The notes: a model not told the origin generated them from the letters alone. A DNA stretch of 64,000 nt from Pasteurellaceae bacterium LFhippo2 (GCA_029852775.1 LEKJ01000014.1:54443-118442); one strand, 5' to 3'; shown: positions 48,098 to 58,285, counted from the stretch's first letter. Translations and numbers: made by a program.

Positions 48098-50701
48098 CTA
48101 TTTTTTACGTTCTATCCATTTACCATCAAGATAATCCACAATCCATTTGGTCGCTTTGCCATCTTTTTCAGAAGTGACATATTGACGCTTCTCTTTACGA
48201 CTAAAGCGAATAATTGCATCATTTCCTTCTGCGTCTTTCTGTGGAGCTTCTGCTAAATATTGTAGTTTTTCAGGTAGGCGATCACGATATAACGCAAGCT
48301 CTGCTACTTTTGGAGCTCGACTTTCACGCGATTTAGGGAAGTTATGTGCAGACATAAACACCCCGCTTGCACCATCACGTAACACAAAATAAGCGTCTGA
48401 TTTTTCACATTTTAATTCAGGGAATGCTACCGGCTCTTCACGCGGCGGAGCAACTTCGCCATTTTTCAAGATCTTACGCGTGTTATCACAGCTCGTACAA
48501 CCCATATATTTACCGAAACGCCCCAATTTTAAATGCATATCTGCACCACACTTATCACATTCAACTACTGGACCATCATAGCCTTTGATTTTAAATGTGC
48601 CTTGCTCAATCAAATAGCCATCACAATTTGGGTTATTACCACAAATATGAATTTTACGCTCAGGATCAATCACATAGCTATCCATTGCTGTATCACATTT
48701 CGGACAACGCTTACGTTTTAATAACGCATTCGTTTCTGAATCTTCATCTAGAACATTTAATAGTTCAGCTTCAGGAATTAAGTTGATGGTTGTTTTACAA
48801 CGTTCTTTTGGTGGCAATGCATAACCTGCACAGCCCAAGAAAACCCCAGTACTAGCGGTACGAATTGCCATATTTCTTGCACACGTTGGGCAAGTAATAT
48901 CTGTCTCAACTAAGTTATTTGGGCGCATACCTCCCTCTAACTCATCAAGCTCTGCTGTGGTTAATTTATGCGAAAAATCTGCAAAGAAGCGGTTTAATTC
49001 TTCTTTCCAATTGCTATTGCCTGACGCAATTTGGTCTAGGGTATCTTCCATATTCGCAGTAAAGTCATAGTTCATTAACTCTGCAAAAGACTCATCTAAG
49101 CGATCTGTTACGATCTCACCCATTTTTTCTGCGTAAAAACGGCGGTTTTCCACACGTACATAACCACGCTCTTGGATAGTTGAGATAATTGCCGCATAAG
49201 TCGAAGGACGACCAATACCACGTTTCTCAAGCTCTTTAACTAATGCTGCTTCACTAAAGCGTGCTGGCGGTTTAGTAAAATGCTGGCTTGGTTGAACTAA
49301 ATTTAGTGTTAACACTTCATTTAAGCTCACTTCTGGAAGCTCTTGGTCTTCTGCCGTTTTACCCTGCACAGACATCACTTTTGTCCAACCATCAAAACGT
49401 AATACACGTCCTTTAGTTTTCAATTCATAGTCGCCTGCGGTTACGGTTAAACTTGTTGAATCATATTCAGCAGCTGTCATTTGACAGGCAAGGAATTGAC
49501 GCCAGATTAAATCATATAAACGCTCAGCATCTTTCTCCATACCTTTTAAATCACTCATTTTCACTAATACATCAGATGGACGGATTGCTTCGTGAGCTTC
49601 TTGCGCTTTTTCTTTACTTGAGTAGAAATTCGGTTTAGTAGGTAAATATTTCTCACCAAAATTCTTTTCAATATAGCTACGCGCCATATTTAACGCATCT
49701 TGGCTCAAGTTCGTTGAGTCAGTACGCATATAAGTGATGTAACCCGCTTCATATAAGCGCTGTGCCAACATCATCGTTTTCTTCACACTAAAACCTAAAC
49801 GGGTACTTGCCGTTTGTTGTAGTGTTGAAGTAATAAATGGTGCTTTAGCACGCGATGAAGTTGGCTTTTTATCAATTTCAGAAACAATAAAACTAGCCTG
49901 TTTTAATGCATTAACTGCAGCTTCTGCTTGTTGCTGATTTTGTGCTGAGAATTTTTTCCCTTTAAAATGAGTTAAATCTAGATTTAATTCACCTTTTTTC
50001 GCCGTCGTTTTAGCTAAAATCTCCCAAAATTCTTCAGGTAAAAATGCTTTAATTTCACGCTCACGTTCAACTAATAGTTTTACCGCTACCGATTGAACAC
50101 GTCCAGCCGATAAGCCTCGCGCCACTTTTTTCCACAATAATGGAGATACCATAAAACCAACAACGCGATCTAAGAAACGGCGCGTTTGTTGAGCATTAAC
50201 GCGATCTAAATTGAGATGTTCTGGCTTCTCAAATGCTTGTTTAATCGCATTCTTAGTAATTTCATTAAATACTACTCGGCTAAAACGTTCATCATCGCCA
50301 CCGATAATTTCACGTAAATGCCAAGCGATAGCTTCCCCTTCTCTATCCAAATCGGTTGCAAGATAGATATGATCTGCTTTTTTCGCCAATGATTTTAATT
50401 CTGAAACAACTTTCTCTTTACCTGGTAGAATTTGGTAATTTGCTTGCCAGTCGTGATAAGGGTCAATCCCCATACGTTTAACTAACGCATTACGTTCCTT
50501 TTCTGATTTGATCTTTGCTTTTTGTTCAGCTGTCATTCCTTTGGTTGAGATCGGTTTAGCCTTTTCCGCAGGTTCTCCACCACTGGTAGGTAGATCACGG
50601 ATATGACCAACGCTTGATTTAACGACGAAATCGCTACCAAGATATTTATTGATAGTTTTAGCCTTAGCTGGCGACTCGACGATTACTAATGATTTTCCCA
50701 T
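48098..50701 (-). CDS. topA: DNA topoisomerase I
   Basis: 867 aa from the ATG at 50701 ([20 protein letters not shown]); an upstream in-frame ATG adds 28 unconserved residues. Relaxes negative supercoils. Toprim domain with VESPAKAKT and [13 protein letters not shown]; active-site Tyr in [14 protein letters not shown] (about residue 320). The C-terminus has three zinc-ribbon motifs with Cys pairs ([38 protein letters not shown]), then the basic tail. Usual length for the family. A degenerate TGTAGGG hairpin lies upstream near 50724. Confidence 0.96.
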   Translation of the reverse strand: MGKSLVIVESPAKAKTINKYLGSDFVVKSSVGHIRDLPTSGGEPAEKAKPISTKGMTAEQKAKIKSEKERNALVKRMGIDPYHDWQANYQILPGKEKVVSELKSLAKKADHIYLATDLDREGEAIAWHLREIIGGDDERFSRVVFNEITKNAIKQAFEKPEHLNLDRVNAQQTRRFLDRVVGFMVSPLLWKKVARGLSAGRVQSVAVKLLVEREREIKAFLPEEFWEILAKTTAKKGELNLDLTHFKGKKFSAQNQQQAEAAVNALKQASFIVSEIDKKPTSSRAKAPFITSTLQQTASTRLGFSVKKTMMLAQRLYEAGYITYMRTDSTNLSQDALNMARSYIEKNFGEKYLPTKPNFYSSKEKAQEAHEAIRPSDVLVKMSDLKGMEKDAERLYDLIWRQFLACQMTAAEYDSTSLTVTAGDYELKTKGRVLRFDGWTKVMSVQGKTAEDQELPEVSLNEVLTLNLVQPSQHFTKPPARFSEAALVKELEKRGIGRPSTYAAIISTIQERGYVRVENRRFYAEKMGEIVTDRLDESFAELMNYDFTANMEDTLDQIASGNSNWKEELNRFFADFSHKLTTAELDELEGGMRPNNLVETDITCPTCARNMAIRTASTGVFLGCAGYALPPKERCKTTINLIPEAELLNVLDEDSETNALLKRKRCPKCDTAMDSYVIDPERKIHICGNNPNCDGYLIEQGTFKIKGYDGPVVECDKCGADMHLKLGRFGKYMGCTSCDNTRKILKNGEVAPPREEPVAFPELKCEKSDAYFVLRDGASGVFMSAHNFPKSRESRAPKVAELALYRDRLPEKLQYLAEAPQKDAEGNDAIIRFSRKEKRQYVTSEKDGKATKWIVDYLDGKWIERKK

Positions 50702-50887
50702 TGAAACACCCGAAAATTTTATATGTAGGGATAATCTCGTACCCTTAGGTATGCCCCACGATTTGATAAATAAACTAAAAGCCAACTCTGATATTATTCA
50801 CTAATAGTAAAAAATATCATTGAATTAACTCAAAATGCTTGTAACAATAGCAAGCCTAGATGAAAAATACAATATAGAGAAACGATA

Positions 50888-51778
50888 ATGGACAAACTAA
50901 ATGCAATAAATCTATTTTGTCGAGTAATAGAGACCCAAAGTTTTACTCAAGCAGCTCAACAAGAACAAATGTCGCTTGCTATGGCTAGTAAATTAGTCGC
51001 TCAATTAGAAGAACACTTAAATGTACGCTTATTACAAAGAACAACACGTAAAATCACGCCTACAGAAGCTGGTTTGCTCTTTTACCAACGTTGCTTGCCT
51101 ATTCTTAATGAACTAAAAGACGCAGAAGATTGTGTCACGAATATTACTTCTAGCCTACAAGGTAAATTAACGATATCTGTACCAATGGATTTTGGTTCTC
51201 GTTTCATAGCGCCCTATTTAGCAAAGTTTACTGAAACATATCCTAACTTACAGCTACATCTAGAATTTAATGATCGCCGAGTAGATGTAGTAGCCGAAGG
51301 CTATGATTTAGTGCTAAGAATAGGAAAATTAGAAGATAGCTCCATTGTTGCAAAACGTATAGCGAAAGCTAGCCATATCGTTGTTGCATCACCAAGTTAT
51401 TTGGAAAAATACGGTACGCCAACAACAGCATTAGAATTGCAAGAACACAAGTGTCTAATGTATGAAACTCAAAACCATTGGCAATTCAATGAAAATGGTC
51501 ACGAAGTCAAATTTAAACCGCAATCGAATGTATATAGCAATAATGGTTATGCTCTCGTTCAAATGGCTAAAGCGGGACAAGGGGTTATTTTAATCCCTAA
51601 ATTTTTAGTCAAAGATGAGCTTGAATCTGGAGAATTAGAGCCAATTTTATGCCATATTAAAAATGAGCCATTAGATATTAGCCTACTCTACCCACATCGT
51701 CGCTACCTATCGCCAAAAGTAAAAGTGGCTATCGAATTTTTTGATAATCTAATGAAAGAACAGCAGCCATATATTTAA
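50888..51778 (+). CDS. LysR-family transcription regulator
   Basis: 296 aa. The N-terminal winged helix-turn-helix is at residues 1-60 (NLFCRVIETQSFTQAAQQEQ, then LLQRTTRKITPTEAG); the rest is the effector-binding domain (SVPMDFGSRFIAPYLAKF, DLVLRIGKLEDSSIVAKRIA). It belongs to the AaeR/DsdC-distant group that often senses aromatic or redox cues, but the target is unknown. It is transcribed away from topA and convergent with pckA, so neither neighbour suggests the regulon. Confidence 0.85.
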   Translation: MDKLNAINLFCRVIETQSFTQAAQQEQMSLAMASKLVAQLEEHLNVRLLQRTTRKITPTEAGLLFYQRCLPILNELKDAEDCVTNITSSLQGKLTISVPMDFGSRFIAPYLAKFTETYPNLQLHLEFNDRRVDVVAEGYDLVLRIGKLEDSSIVAKRIAKASHIVVASPSYLEKYGTPTTALELQEHKCLMYETQNHWQFNENGHEVKFKPQSNVYSNNGYALVQMAKAGQGVILIPKFLVKDELESGELEPILCHIKNEPLDISLLYPHRRYLSPKVKVAIEFFDNLMKEQQPYI

Positions 51779-51797
51779 GCTCAAAAACTAAAACAAT

Positions 51798-51827
51798 AAA
51801 GGGCTAAATCTTAAGATTTAGCCCTTT
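51798..51827. terminator. Bidirectional terminator between lysR-type gene and pckA
   Basis: AAAGGGCTAAATC-TTAA-GATTTAGCCCTTT, 13-bp stem with 4-base loop. Confidence 0.85.
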
Positions 51828-51851
51828 CCATTAGCTCTTAGCTATTATCGC

Positions 51852-53462
51852 TTATAGTTTTGGACCTGCCGCAACTAATGCTTTACCTTCATCGTTTGTG
51901 GTGTATTTTTCAAAGTTTTTCACAAAACGACCTGCAAGGTCAGCTGCTTTAACATCCCATTGTGCTTTATCTGCATAAGTATCACGTGGGTCTAAGATTG
52001 CTGGGTCAACACCCGGTAATGCTTTAGGAATTGCTAAGTCAAATACTGGTAATGAACCCATTTCAGCTTGTTCGATAGAACCATCTAAGATTGCATCAAT
52101 AATACCACGAGTATCTTTAATTGAGATACGTTTACCTGTACCATTCCAACCTGTGTTCACTAAGTATGCTTCCGCACCTGAAGCTTCCATACGTTTAACT
52201 AACACTTCAGCATATTGTGTTGGGTGTAATGATAAGAATGCAGCACCGAAACACGCAGAGAATGTTGGTGTTGGTTCTGTAATACCACGCTCTGTACCTG
52301 CTAATTTAGCTGTGAAACCAGATAAGAAGTAGTATTTAGTTTGTTCTGGAGTTAATTTAGAAACAGGCGGTAATACACCGAATGCATCAGCTGTTAAGAA
52401 AATAACTTTTTTCGCGTGACCTGCTTTTGATACTGGCTCAACAATGTTATCAATGTGATAAATTGGGTAAGAAACACGAGTGTTTTCTGTTTTTGAACCA
52501 TCTGCGAAATCAACTGAACCATCTTCACGTACAACAACGTTTTCTAATAGTGCATCACGTCTAATCGCACGATAGATATCTGGCTCATTTTCTTCTGAAA
52601 GATTGATAGTTTTCGCATAGCAACCACCTTCGTAGTTGAACACACCATCATCATCCCAACCGTGCTCATCATCACCGATTAATTGACGTTTTGGATCTGT
52701 TGATAAAGTTGTTTTACCTGTACCAGATAAACCAAAGAATACCGCTACATCGCCATCTTTACCTACGTTCGCAGAACAGTGCATTGAAGCAATGCCTTTT
52801 AATGGTAACCAGTAGTTCATTAGTGAGAATAAACCTTTTTTCATCTCACCGCCATACCAAGTACCACCGATTAATTGGATTTTTTCTGTTAAGTTAAACG
52901 CAACAAAGTTCTCTGAGTTTAAACCTTGCTCTTTCCAGTTCGGGTTAGTTACTTTAGAACCATTCATTACCACGAAGTCCGGAGTGAAGTTTGCTAACTC
53001 TGCTTCTGTTGGGCGAACAAACATATTTTTTACAAAGTGTGCTTGCCACGCAACTTCTGTTACAATACGCACCGCTACACGGCTGTTTTCATTTGCACCA
53101 CAGAATGCATCAATAACAAATAAACGTTTGTTTGATAATTGATTTGTTACTAAACCTTTGATACTTGTCCAAGTTTCTTGGGTCATTGGTTTGTTATCGT
53201 TTTTAACTGCGTCAGATGTCCACCAAACTGTATTTTTAGTTTGTTCATCTAATACAAGGTATTTATCTTTTGGTGAACGACCAGTAAAGATACCTGTATC
53301 AACAGCCACTGCGCCAGATGTAGTTAAGCGACCTTTTTCAAAGCCTTCTAACTCAGGTTTCATTTCTTCTTCAAAAAGAACCTCATAACTTGGGTTATGA
53401 ACGATCTCTTTAACATTTGTGATACCTAGTTGAGCTAGTTCTTGTTCTACACGATTTAACAT
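51852..53462 (-). CDS. pckA: Phosphoenolpyruvate carboxykinase (ATP)
   Basis: 536 aa. Interconverts oxaloacetate and PEP; in Pasteurellaceae it also works in the CO2-fixing direction towards succinate. Seen are the substrate Arg in [10 protein letters not shown], the P-loop [13 protein letters not shown] (about residue 245), the kinase-2a Asp site [15 protein letters not shown], and the Arg of [24 protein letters not shown]-type context gives the site GAGGAG before the ATG. A CRP-type site at -41.5 upstream predicts activation on poor carbon. Confidence 0.97.
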   Translation of the reverse strand: MLNRVEQELAQLGITNVKEIVHNPSYEVLFEEEMKPELEGFEKGRLTTSGAVAVDTGIFTGRSPKDKYLVLDEQTKNTVWWTSDAVKNDNKPMTQETWTSIKGLVTNQLSNKRLFVIDAFCGANENSRVAVRIVTEVAWQAHFVKNMFVRPTEAELANFTPDFVVMNGSKVTNPNWKEQGLNSENFVAFNLTEKIQLIGGTWYGGEMKKGLFSLMNYWLPLKGIASMHCSANVGKDGDVAVFFGLSGTGKTTLSTDPKRQLIGDDEHGWDDDGVFNYEGGCYAKTINLSEENEPDIYRAIRRDALLENVVVREDGSVDFADGSKTENTRVSYPIYHIDNIVEPVSKAGHAKKVIFLTADAFGVLPPVSKLTPEQTKYYFLSGFTAKLAGTERGITEPTPTFSACFGAAFLSLHPTQYAEVLVKRMEASGAEAYLVNTGWNGTGKRISIKDTRGIIDAILDGSIEQAEMGSLPVFDLAIPKALPGVDPAILDPRDTYADKAQWDVKAADLAGRFVKNFEKYTTNDEGKALVAAGPKL

Positions 53463-53506
53463 AAGGATCTCCTCATTTAATAAAGTTGAAAATTAAAACT
53501 GGCGCG

Positions 53507-53512
53507 ATTATA
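53507..53512 (-). promoter_or_regulatory. pckA promoter -10
   Basis: Perfect TATAAT on the minus strand, with only a T-rich tract at -35, typical of an activator-dependent promoter. The start point is estimated at 53500. Confidence 0.6.
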
Positions 53513-53533
53513 GAGTGTTTCTCCAAAAAAAAA

Positions 53534-53549
53534 TGTTACATACTTCAAA
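53534..53549 (-). promoter_or_regulatory. CRP-type site upstream of pckA, class II position
   Basis: TGTTACATACTTCAAA matches TGTGA-N6-TCACA at 8 of 10 positions. Its centre, 53541.5, is 41.5 bases before the estimated start, replacing the missing -35 box. Confidence 0.55.
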
Positions 53550-53594
53550 TTTTTGAACATTAATCTAAAAAAATATGTACTTATTACAGACTGA

Positions 53595-53608
53595 TTGATC
53601 AAAATCAA
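53595..53608. promoter_or_regulatory. FNR-type box in the pckA-ftsB divergent gap
   Basis: TTGATCAAAATCAA is an exact match to TTGAT-N4-ATCAA. Centre about 101 bases from the pckA start point and about 43 bases before the ftsB start codon. Which gene it serves is open. Confidence 0.5.
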
Positions 53609-53644
53609 GGTAAAATACCTTATCTAATTTTTAAAGGAATCATA

Positions 53645-53920
53645 ATGCGTTTACTTATCGTTTTTCTCACTCTTTTATTAATTCATACTCAATATCTTTT
53701 TTGGTTCGGACAAAATGGTTGGTTTGAATATCAAGAAACCAAACAAGTTGTCGAAGAACTAAAACTAGAAAATAGCAAACTTCAAGCACGTAATAAGCTG
53801 ATTGAAGCAGAAATTGATGACCTTAAAAATGGCGTTAATGCACTTGAAGAACGAGCTCGCTTACAAGGTGATATGGTAAAAAGCGACGAAGTTTTTTACC
53901 GTATTGTGCCTAAAAACTAA
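53645..53920 (+). CDS. ftsB: Cell division protein FtsB
   Basis: 91 aa. A short cytoplasmic end, one membrane helix (residues 3-20, [18 protein letters not shown]) and a periplasmic coiled coil (about 28-70) that binds FtsL and FtsQ in the divisome. AAAGGAAT precedes the ATG. It is the first gene of ftsB-ispD-ispF, the conserved gammaproteobacterial order, with ispD 15 bases on. Confidence 0.95.
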   Translation: MRLLIVFLTLLLIHTQYLFWFGQNGWFEYQETKQVVEELKLENSKLQARNKLIEAEIDDLKNGVNALEERARLQGDMVKSDEVFYRIVPKN

Positions 53921-53935
53921 AAGGACTCAGCGCTT

Positions 53936-54613
53936 ATGACACGTAAAATTTATGCTGTTATCCCCGCATCTGGTGTCGGTAGTAGAATGCAAGCAAATCG
54001 ACCTAAACAATATCTTCAATTGCAAGGTAAAACTATCCTTGAACACACATTAGAGATATTTCTTACTCACTCTGAAATTGAAAAAGTAGTTGTTGCTGTG
54101 TCTAAAACCGATCCCTACTATACTGAAATCACGTTACTGAATCATCCTAAAATAGAAATAGTGTTTGGTGGAGAAACTCGTGCTGACTCAGTATTTAATG
54201 CATTACAAGCCGTACCAAATGATAGCTGGGTGATGGTTCACGACGCTGCTCGCCCTTGTCTCAAGCGGTCTGATTTAGACAAACTTTTGCAAATTGAAGA
54301 TATTAATGGCGCCATCTTGGCAACACCCGCAATAGATACAATGAAACGCGCTAACGGCGAATATATCAGTCATACTGAAGATCGCTCAACATTGTGGCAC
54401 GCATTAACACCACAATTTTTTCAATCAGAGATATTAAAAAAAGCGCTGACAAATGCTTTTCAGCAAAAATTAAATATCACAGATGAAGCTTCAGCAATGG
54501 AATTTGCAGGTTTCACTCCGCTACTGGTTGCGGGACGTAGCGATAATTTAAAAATCACTCGCCCAGAAGATTTAGCTCTTGCAGAATTTTACTTAACAAA
54601 AGGAACAGAATAA
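53936..54613 (+). CDS. ispD: 2-C-methyl-D-erythritol 4-phosphate cytidylyltransferase
   Basis: 225 aa. Couples MEP to CTP in isoprenoid synthesis. N-terminal Gly-rich loop [18 protein letters not shown] (about residues 10-27) binds [12 protein letters not shown] is the second site and [10 protein letters not shown] the third. An intact uptake signal lies inside the coding sequence (54262-54294), where it encodes [13 protein letters not shown]. Its stop overlaps the ispF start (TAATG). Confidence 0.95.
   Translation: MTRKIYAVIPASGVGSRMQANRPKQYLQLQGKTILEHTLEIFLTHSEIEKVVVAVSKTDPYYTEITLLNHPKIEIVFGGETRADSVFNALQAVPNDSWVMVHDAARPCLKRSDLDKLLQIEDINGAILATPAIDTMKRANGEYISHTEDRSTLWHALTPQFFQSEILKKALTNAFQQKLNITDEASAMEFAGFTPLLVAGRSDNLKITRPEDLALAEFYLTKGTE
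54262..54294 (+). repeat. Uptake signal sequence inside ispD
   Basis: TCAAGCGGTCTGATTT, then CTTTTGCAAAT in exact uptake-signal spacing, wholly within the coding region. Confidence 0.8.
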
Positions 54614-55089
54614 TGATTAGAATTGGACACGGCTTTGATGTTCACGCATTTAGTGAACAAGGCCCATTAATTATTGGTGGTGTAAGCATTCCTTACGAAA
54701 AAGGCTTTATTGCTCATTCTGATGGGGATGTTGCTTTGCACGCGTTAACAGACGCTCTACTTGGCGCGGCTGCTTTAGGCGATATTGGAAAACTATTCCC
54801 AGATACAGATATGGCATATAAAGGTGCAAATAGTCGTGGATTACTCATTGAAGCTTACCGTCAGGTACAAGAAACGGGCTATAAAGTAGGAAATGTCGAT
54901 GTAACTATTATTGCTCAAGCACCCAAAATGCGTCCTTATATCGACCAAATGCGCCAAGCGATCGCGGAAGATCTCAAGTGTGACATTTCTCGCGTTAATG
55001 TAAAAGCAACAACAACCGAAAAATTAGGCTTTACTGGACGCGGAGAAGGCATTGCTTGTGAAGCCGTTGCGCTATTAATTAAAGCATAG
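54613..55089 (+). CDS. ispF: 2-C-methyl-D-erythritol 2,4-cyclodiphosphate synthase
   Basis: 158 aa. Cyclises CDP-ME-2-phosphate to MEcPP. Metal ligands are in the N-terminal [11 protein letters not shown] and in [16 protein letters not shown]; the C-terminus has [21 protein letters not shown] with the conserved Thr and Lys. The start overlaps the ispD stop, and a terminator follows. Confidence 0.96.
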   Translation: MIRIGHGFDVHAFSEQGPLIIGGVSIPYEKGFIAHSDGDVALHALTDALLGAAALGDIGKLFPDTDMAYKGANSRGLLIEAYRQVQETGYKVGNVDVTIIAQAPKMRPYIDQMRQAIAEDLKCDISRVNVKATTTEKLGFTGRGEGIACEAVALLIKA

Positions 55090-55111
55090 GCTATATAAGT
55101 TTGATTATTTG

Positions 55112-55147
55112 AATCCCTTTAATCTTTTGGTTAAGGGGATTTTTTAT
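55112..55147 (+). terminator. Terminator of ftsB-ispD-ispF
   Basis: AATCCCTTTAA/TTAAGGGGATT with an 8-base loop and TTTTTTATAT. Confidence 0.82.
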
Positions 55148-55258
55148 ATTACACTCTAAAATCAGAAAAATGGTACATTTACGGCACTCCAAACAGAAAA
55201 AGCACATTTAATGTTGTGTTACGCAACTTATAACATATTTGAAATATAAAGAAATAAA

Positions 55259-55335
<77 letters not shown>

Positions 55336-55380
55336 AGAGTACTTGAAATTTAAATAAGATATGTTTTCTAGGAAGAAAAG

Positions 55381-55457
55381 TGGTCGGCGAGATAGGATTT
55401 GAACCTACGACCCACTGGTCCCAAACCAGTTGCGCTACCAAGCTGCGCTACTCGCCG
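55381..55457 (-). tRNA. tRNA-Pro (anticodon TGG)
   Basis: 77 nt on the minus strand, starting CGGCGAGTAGCGCAGC, anticodon stem ACTGG/CCAGT with loop TTTGGGA, T arm GGTTCAAATCC and encoded CCA. It is the first gene of the two-tRNA transcript. Confidence 0.95.
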
Positions 55458-55473
55458 TCGGAAAGTGATGTGC

Positions 55474-55501
55474 ATTATAAAGATTTTAAAATTTTCGTCA
55501 A
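55474..55501 (-). promoter_or_regulatory. Promoter of the tRNA-Pro/tRNA-Arg unit
   Basis: Minus-strand TTGACG (55496-55501), 16 bases, TATAAT (55474-55479), 17 bases before the tRNA. Strong, stable-RNA type. Confidence 0.75.
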
Positions 55502-55627
55502 CTGCTTTTTTTAGATTCAAAATCAAATGCTTATTACTTAAACATCAGTTATAATTATACTTATCAAACCAAATTTTTTCTGCGACAATAACGCAAACGT
55601 TTTCGTCATTGATATATAGGGGATTTT

Positions 55628-56482
55628 ATGTCAGCTCAAATCTTATCGGGTACTGCTCTATCCAACCAAGTTAAAAGTGAAATTTCTGTGCAAATTCAAC
55701 AATTTATTGCACAAGGCTATAGAGCTCCTGGGCTTGCAGTAATTTTAGTCGGTGCAGATCCTGCATCTAGCGTTTATGTTGGAAGTAAGCGCAAAAGCTG
55801 TGCCGAAATCGGCATTACATCAAAATCTTTCGATTTACCAGAAACCACCTCAGAACAAGAACTACTTTCACTTATTGATGAATTAAATAATGATGAGAGT
55901 GTAGATGGAATTTTAGTTCAACTCCCTCTTCCACAACATATTGACTCAACAAAAATTATCGAAGCGATTCAAGCGGATAAAGATGTGGACGGATTCCACC
56001 CATATAATGTAGGACGCCTCGCACAAAGAATCCCAACGTTACGCTCTTGTACTCCATATGGGGTAATGAAATTATTAGAAACTACAGGTGTAAATTTATA
56101 TGGGAAACACGCCGTAATCGTTGGTGCTTCAAATATTGTGGGGCGCCCAATGGCAATGGAATTATTACTTGCAGGCTGTACAGTGACTGTTACCCACCGT
56201 TTTACTATCGATTTAGAAAGCCACGTTAGACAAGCTGATATTGTCGTTGTTGCTGTGGGTAAACCTCATCTAATTAAAGGTGAATGGATTAAAGACGGCG
56301 CTATTGTTATTGATGTAGGTATTAACCGAATTGATGGCAAATTAGTTGGCGATGTGGAGTTTGATGTCGCTCAACAAAAAGCGTCTTTCATTACCCCTGT
56401 TCCAGGCGGTGTTGGCCCTATGACCGTTGCAATGCTAATGCAAAATACGTTGCAAGCTTATAAACAGCACAATAATTTATAA
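55628..56482 (+). CDS. folD: Bifunctional methylenetetrahydrofolate dehydrogenase/cyclohydrolase
   Basis: 284 aa. NADP-linked oxidation and hydrolysis giving 10-formyl-THF, the substrate of PurU seen elsewhere in this window. The catalytic [14 protein letters not shown] block (Lys about residue 57), [11 protein letters not shown], and the Rossmann loop [20 protein letters not shown] are present; [18 protein letters not shown] ends the protein. GGGGATTTT precedes the ATG. It is a single gene. Confidence 0.96.
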   Translation: MSAQILSGTALSNQVKSEISVQIQQFIAQGYRAPGLAVILVGADPASSVYVGSKRKSCAEIGITSKSFDLPETTSEQELLSLIDELNNDESVDGILVQLPLPQHIDSTKIIEAIQADKDVDGFHPYNVGRLAQRIPTLRSCTPYGVMKLLETTGVNLYGKHAVIVGASNIVGRPMAMELLLAGCTVTVTHRFTIDLESHVRQADIVVVAVGKPHLIKGEWIKDGAIVIDVGINRIDGKLVGDVEFDVAQQKASFITPVPGGVGPMTVAMLMQNTLQAYKQHNNL

Positions 56483-56485
56483 GAC

Positions 56486-56519
56486 ACAAGCGGTCTGATT
56501 TTTAAAAAGATTTGCAAAT
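56486..56519 (+). repeat. DNA uptake signal after folD
   Basis: ACAAGCGGTCTGATTTTTAA, then GATTTGCAAAT; near-perfect Apl-type signal. Confidence 0.85.
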
Positions 56520-56521
56520 AC

Positions 56522-56549
56522 TCTGCCCCTAACAGACTAGGGGCAGATT
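56522..56549. terminator. Terminator between folD and the LRR gene
   Basis: TCTGCCCCTA/TAGGGGCAGA, 6-base loop, with T-rich runs on both sides, serving the two convergent genes. Confidence 0.8.
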
Positions 56550-56553
56550 TATA

Positions 56554-57720
56554 TTAAAATTCAATTCGACAATATGGCAATTTAGATTGCAACCAATCTA
56601 TATCTTGCTGCGTTAATGGATTAGCAGTCAAATCTAAACACATTAGATTTTCCAAACGAGCTAGATTTGAAATATCCGAAATAAGATTATCTGCTAGTTC
56701 AAGTCTTTCCAAACCTATCATCTCAGCTAAGATTGAAATATCTGATAGTTGACATCCATTTAAAGAAAGCTCCAGTAAATTATCTAAGCTTACTAACATT
56801 GAAATATCGGAAAGTGGATTATTTGATAAGGAAAGCGTTTCCAAATGACTCAAGTTTGCTAAAACCGAAATATCGGTAATTTTATTTCTACTCAAATTCA
56901 GTTCCTTCAAGTTCCCAAAATTATCTAATATTGAAATATCTGAAATTTTGTTTCCAATTAATATAAGCTTGGTCAAATTAACTAATTTATCTAGGGTTTG
57001 AATATTTGATATTTGGCAATAACTTACATCTAGTTCTTCCAAATGAACCAAACCAGCTAACTGTGAAATATCTAGACCTTGATTATCTGACAACCACAAT
57101 TTTTCTAAATTAACCATATTTACTAGAATTGAAATGTCTAAAATCTGATTATCGGATAAATCAACTTCTTTCAAGTGAGCTAAATGAGCTAATATTGAAA
57201 TATCAGAGATCTTACATCCAGACAAACCAAGTGAAGTTAGTTTTACAAAATTAGCCAATAGCGAAAAATCATCAATGGGATTATAGGATAAATAAAGTCC
57301 TTCCAAATTTATAAGATTAGATAAATTAGAAATATCCGAGATTTGATTATAAGACAAATTAAGCTCTATTAATTGAGTTAAGCTCGACAGCTTTGAAAGG
57401 TCTGAAATCTGATTACTTGCCAAATCCAAACAGACTAAATCCTCTAATTTAGCCAAATTTGGAATATCAACAATACGCTCATTAAAACAAGGTAAAAAAG
57501 TCGTTATCTTGGTTAGCTCTAACAAACTCCCCTTTAATTCAGTCAAAGGCTGAAATAACAATTCTTGCTTAGTTTGTTGCAATACATCATCGGATTCGCC
57601 TTGATGAATACTGCAATCATACGCATCAATAAGCTGTTCTTTCCATTGATTTGGTAAACTATTCCACCACTCTATAAGTTCTTGTTTTTTAGATGTTGAT
57701 AATTGTGTCGTTGATTTCAT
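56554..57720 (-). CDS. Leucine-rich-repeat protein, SDS22/internalin-type repeats
   Basis: 388 aa. A helical N-terminal domain of about 88 residues (EWWNSLPNQWKEQLIDAY near the start) precedes 13 tandem repeats of exactly 22 residues, consensus LxxLxxLxxLxLSxNxISDISx, from residue 89 to about 370, capped by LTQQDIDWLQSKLPYCRIEF. There is no signal peptide, membrane segment or LPxTG anchor, so it looks cytoplasmic and makes a curved binding surface. The partner is unknown. In the same direction, 78 bases upstream, lies a 51-aa gene. The repeat unit (66 bp) suggests growth by duplication. Internalins share the repeat type but are exported, so that name should not be applied. Confidence 0.8.
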   Translation of the reverse strand: MKSTTQLSTSKKQELIEWWNSLPNQWKEQLIDAYDCSIHQGESDDVLQQTKQELLFQPLTELKGSLLELTKITTFLPCFNERIVDIPNLAKLEDLVCLDLASNQISDLSKLSSLTQLIELNLSYNQISDISNLSNLINLEGLYLSYNPIDDFSLLANFVKLTSLGLSGCKISDISILAHLAHLKEVDLSDNQILDISILVNMVNLEKLWLSDNQGLDISQLAGLVHLEELDVSYCQISNIQTLDKLVNLTKLILIGNKISDISILDNFGNLKELNLSRNKITDISVLANLSHLETLSLSNNPLSDISMLVSLDNLLELSLNGCQLSDISILAEMIGLERLELADNLISDISNLARLENLMCLDLTANPLTQQDIDWLQSKLPYCRIEF

Positions 57721-57798
57721 GGTTTTACTTTGAAGAAATGGGTGAATGGCTTATTCAAAATGTAAATAATAAATTAATCAAAGATTTCCCTATCCGGA

Positions 57799-57954
57799 TC
57801 AATCTCTCTCTCTAGTTAGTAAGATAAAGTCTTCATCAGATACATCTGCTGCTGGATGTGGACCTGCAAAAAATTCTGCAACCGTTTTTTGCTTTGGTTG
57901 CAGATTGAGATTGTTTTTTAAGTCAGAGTCTGCTACTTGTTTAACTAATTCCAT
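57799..57954 (-). CDS. Small acidic protein, 51 aa, unknown
   Basis: ATG at 57954, preceded by a very strong CAGGAGGGGAATT site; ends at TGA. The product begins MELVKQVADSDLKNNLNLQP and ends VSDEDFILLTRERD. It is soluble and acidic with a short FFAGPHPAADV stretch. No family is recognised; the size and acidic end would suit a small regulator or antitoxin, but no toxin gene is present and this is only a guess. A weak promoter (TTAAAG-17-TACACT) lies upstream. It is probably cotranscribed with the LRR gene. Confidence 0.6.
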   Translation of the reverse strand: MELVKQVADSDLKNNLNLQPKQKTVAEFFAGPHPAADVSDEDFILLTRERD

Positions 57955-58125
57955 AATTCCCCTCCTGAGAGAAATCAATTTAGTGTCTAGTGTACTGCAT
58001 TTGTGCCTAACCTTTAAGCATTTTGAGTAACATTAAAAGCAGATATTATCCGACCATACATACCCAATGAAATGACACATTCTTCTACAAAAGCCATTAA
58101 AGTCAAAATTTATTATCATTGGCAA

Positions 58126-58221
58126 TTATTTAAAGAAAGGTGCAGTTAGGACTAGAATGCAAAATCCAAATACCATTATATAAAGATATAATTTCATACC
58201 TAAAAGAATTAATTCTTTCAT
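58126..58221 (-). CDS. Very small single-span membrane protein, 31 aa
   Basis: ATG at 58221, preceded by GAGGAGGAAACG, and ended by TAA at 58126. The product MKELILLGMKLYLYIMVFGF.. is one hydrophobic helix from about residue 4 to 28 with basic ends (Lys 2, Lys 10, C-terminal Lys 31). A promoter TTGAAA-17-TATTTT is placed at 58241-58269. No family is recognised. Strong start signals in an otherwise non-coding gap make it a likely gene. Confidence 0.6.
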   Translation of the reverse strand: MKELILLGMKLYLYIMVFGFCILVLTAPFFK

Positions 58222-58240
58222 CGTTTCCTCCTCAAAACTA

Positions 58241-58269
58241 AAAATAACCTTTCAAATTATAACTTTCAA
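58241..58269 (-). promoter_or_regulatory. Promoter of the 31-aa gene
   Basis: Minus strand TTGAAA (58264-58269), 17-base spacer, TATTTT (58241-58246), about 20 bases before the start codon, giving a very short leader with the ribosome-binding site. Confidence 0.5.
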
Positions 58270-58285
58270 GAACTATAGCCACATA

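Noticed and set aside
53611-53616. TAAAAT as the ftsB -10 box activated by FNR
   Set aside because: The FNR box centre would be at about -21, a position for blocking, and there is no -35 at the right distance; the promoter could not be fixed.
56560-57460. Regular direct repeats near 66 bp that could suggest CRISPR or a minisatellite
   Set aside because: The repeats are in frame and encode a clear LRR pattern; there are no constant repeats with unique spacers.
57799-57954. Naming the 51-aa protein an antitoxin
   Set aside because: No toxin gene is next to it, no DNA-binding motif is visible and the likeness is only in size and acidic end.
58020-58103. 27-codon frame MAFVEECVISLGMYGR.. between the two small genes
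   Set aside because: There is no ribosome-binding site and no clear promoter; kept only as possible noise or a decayed gene.
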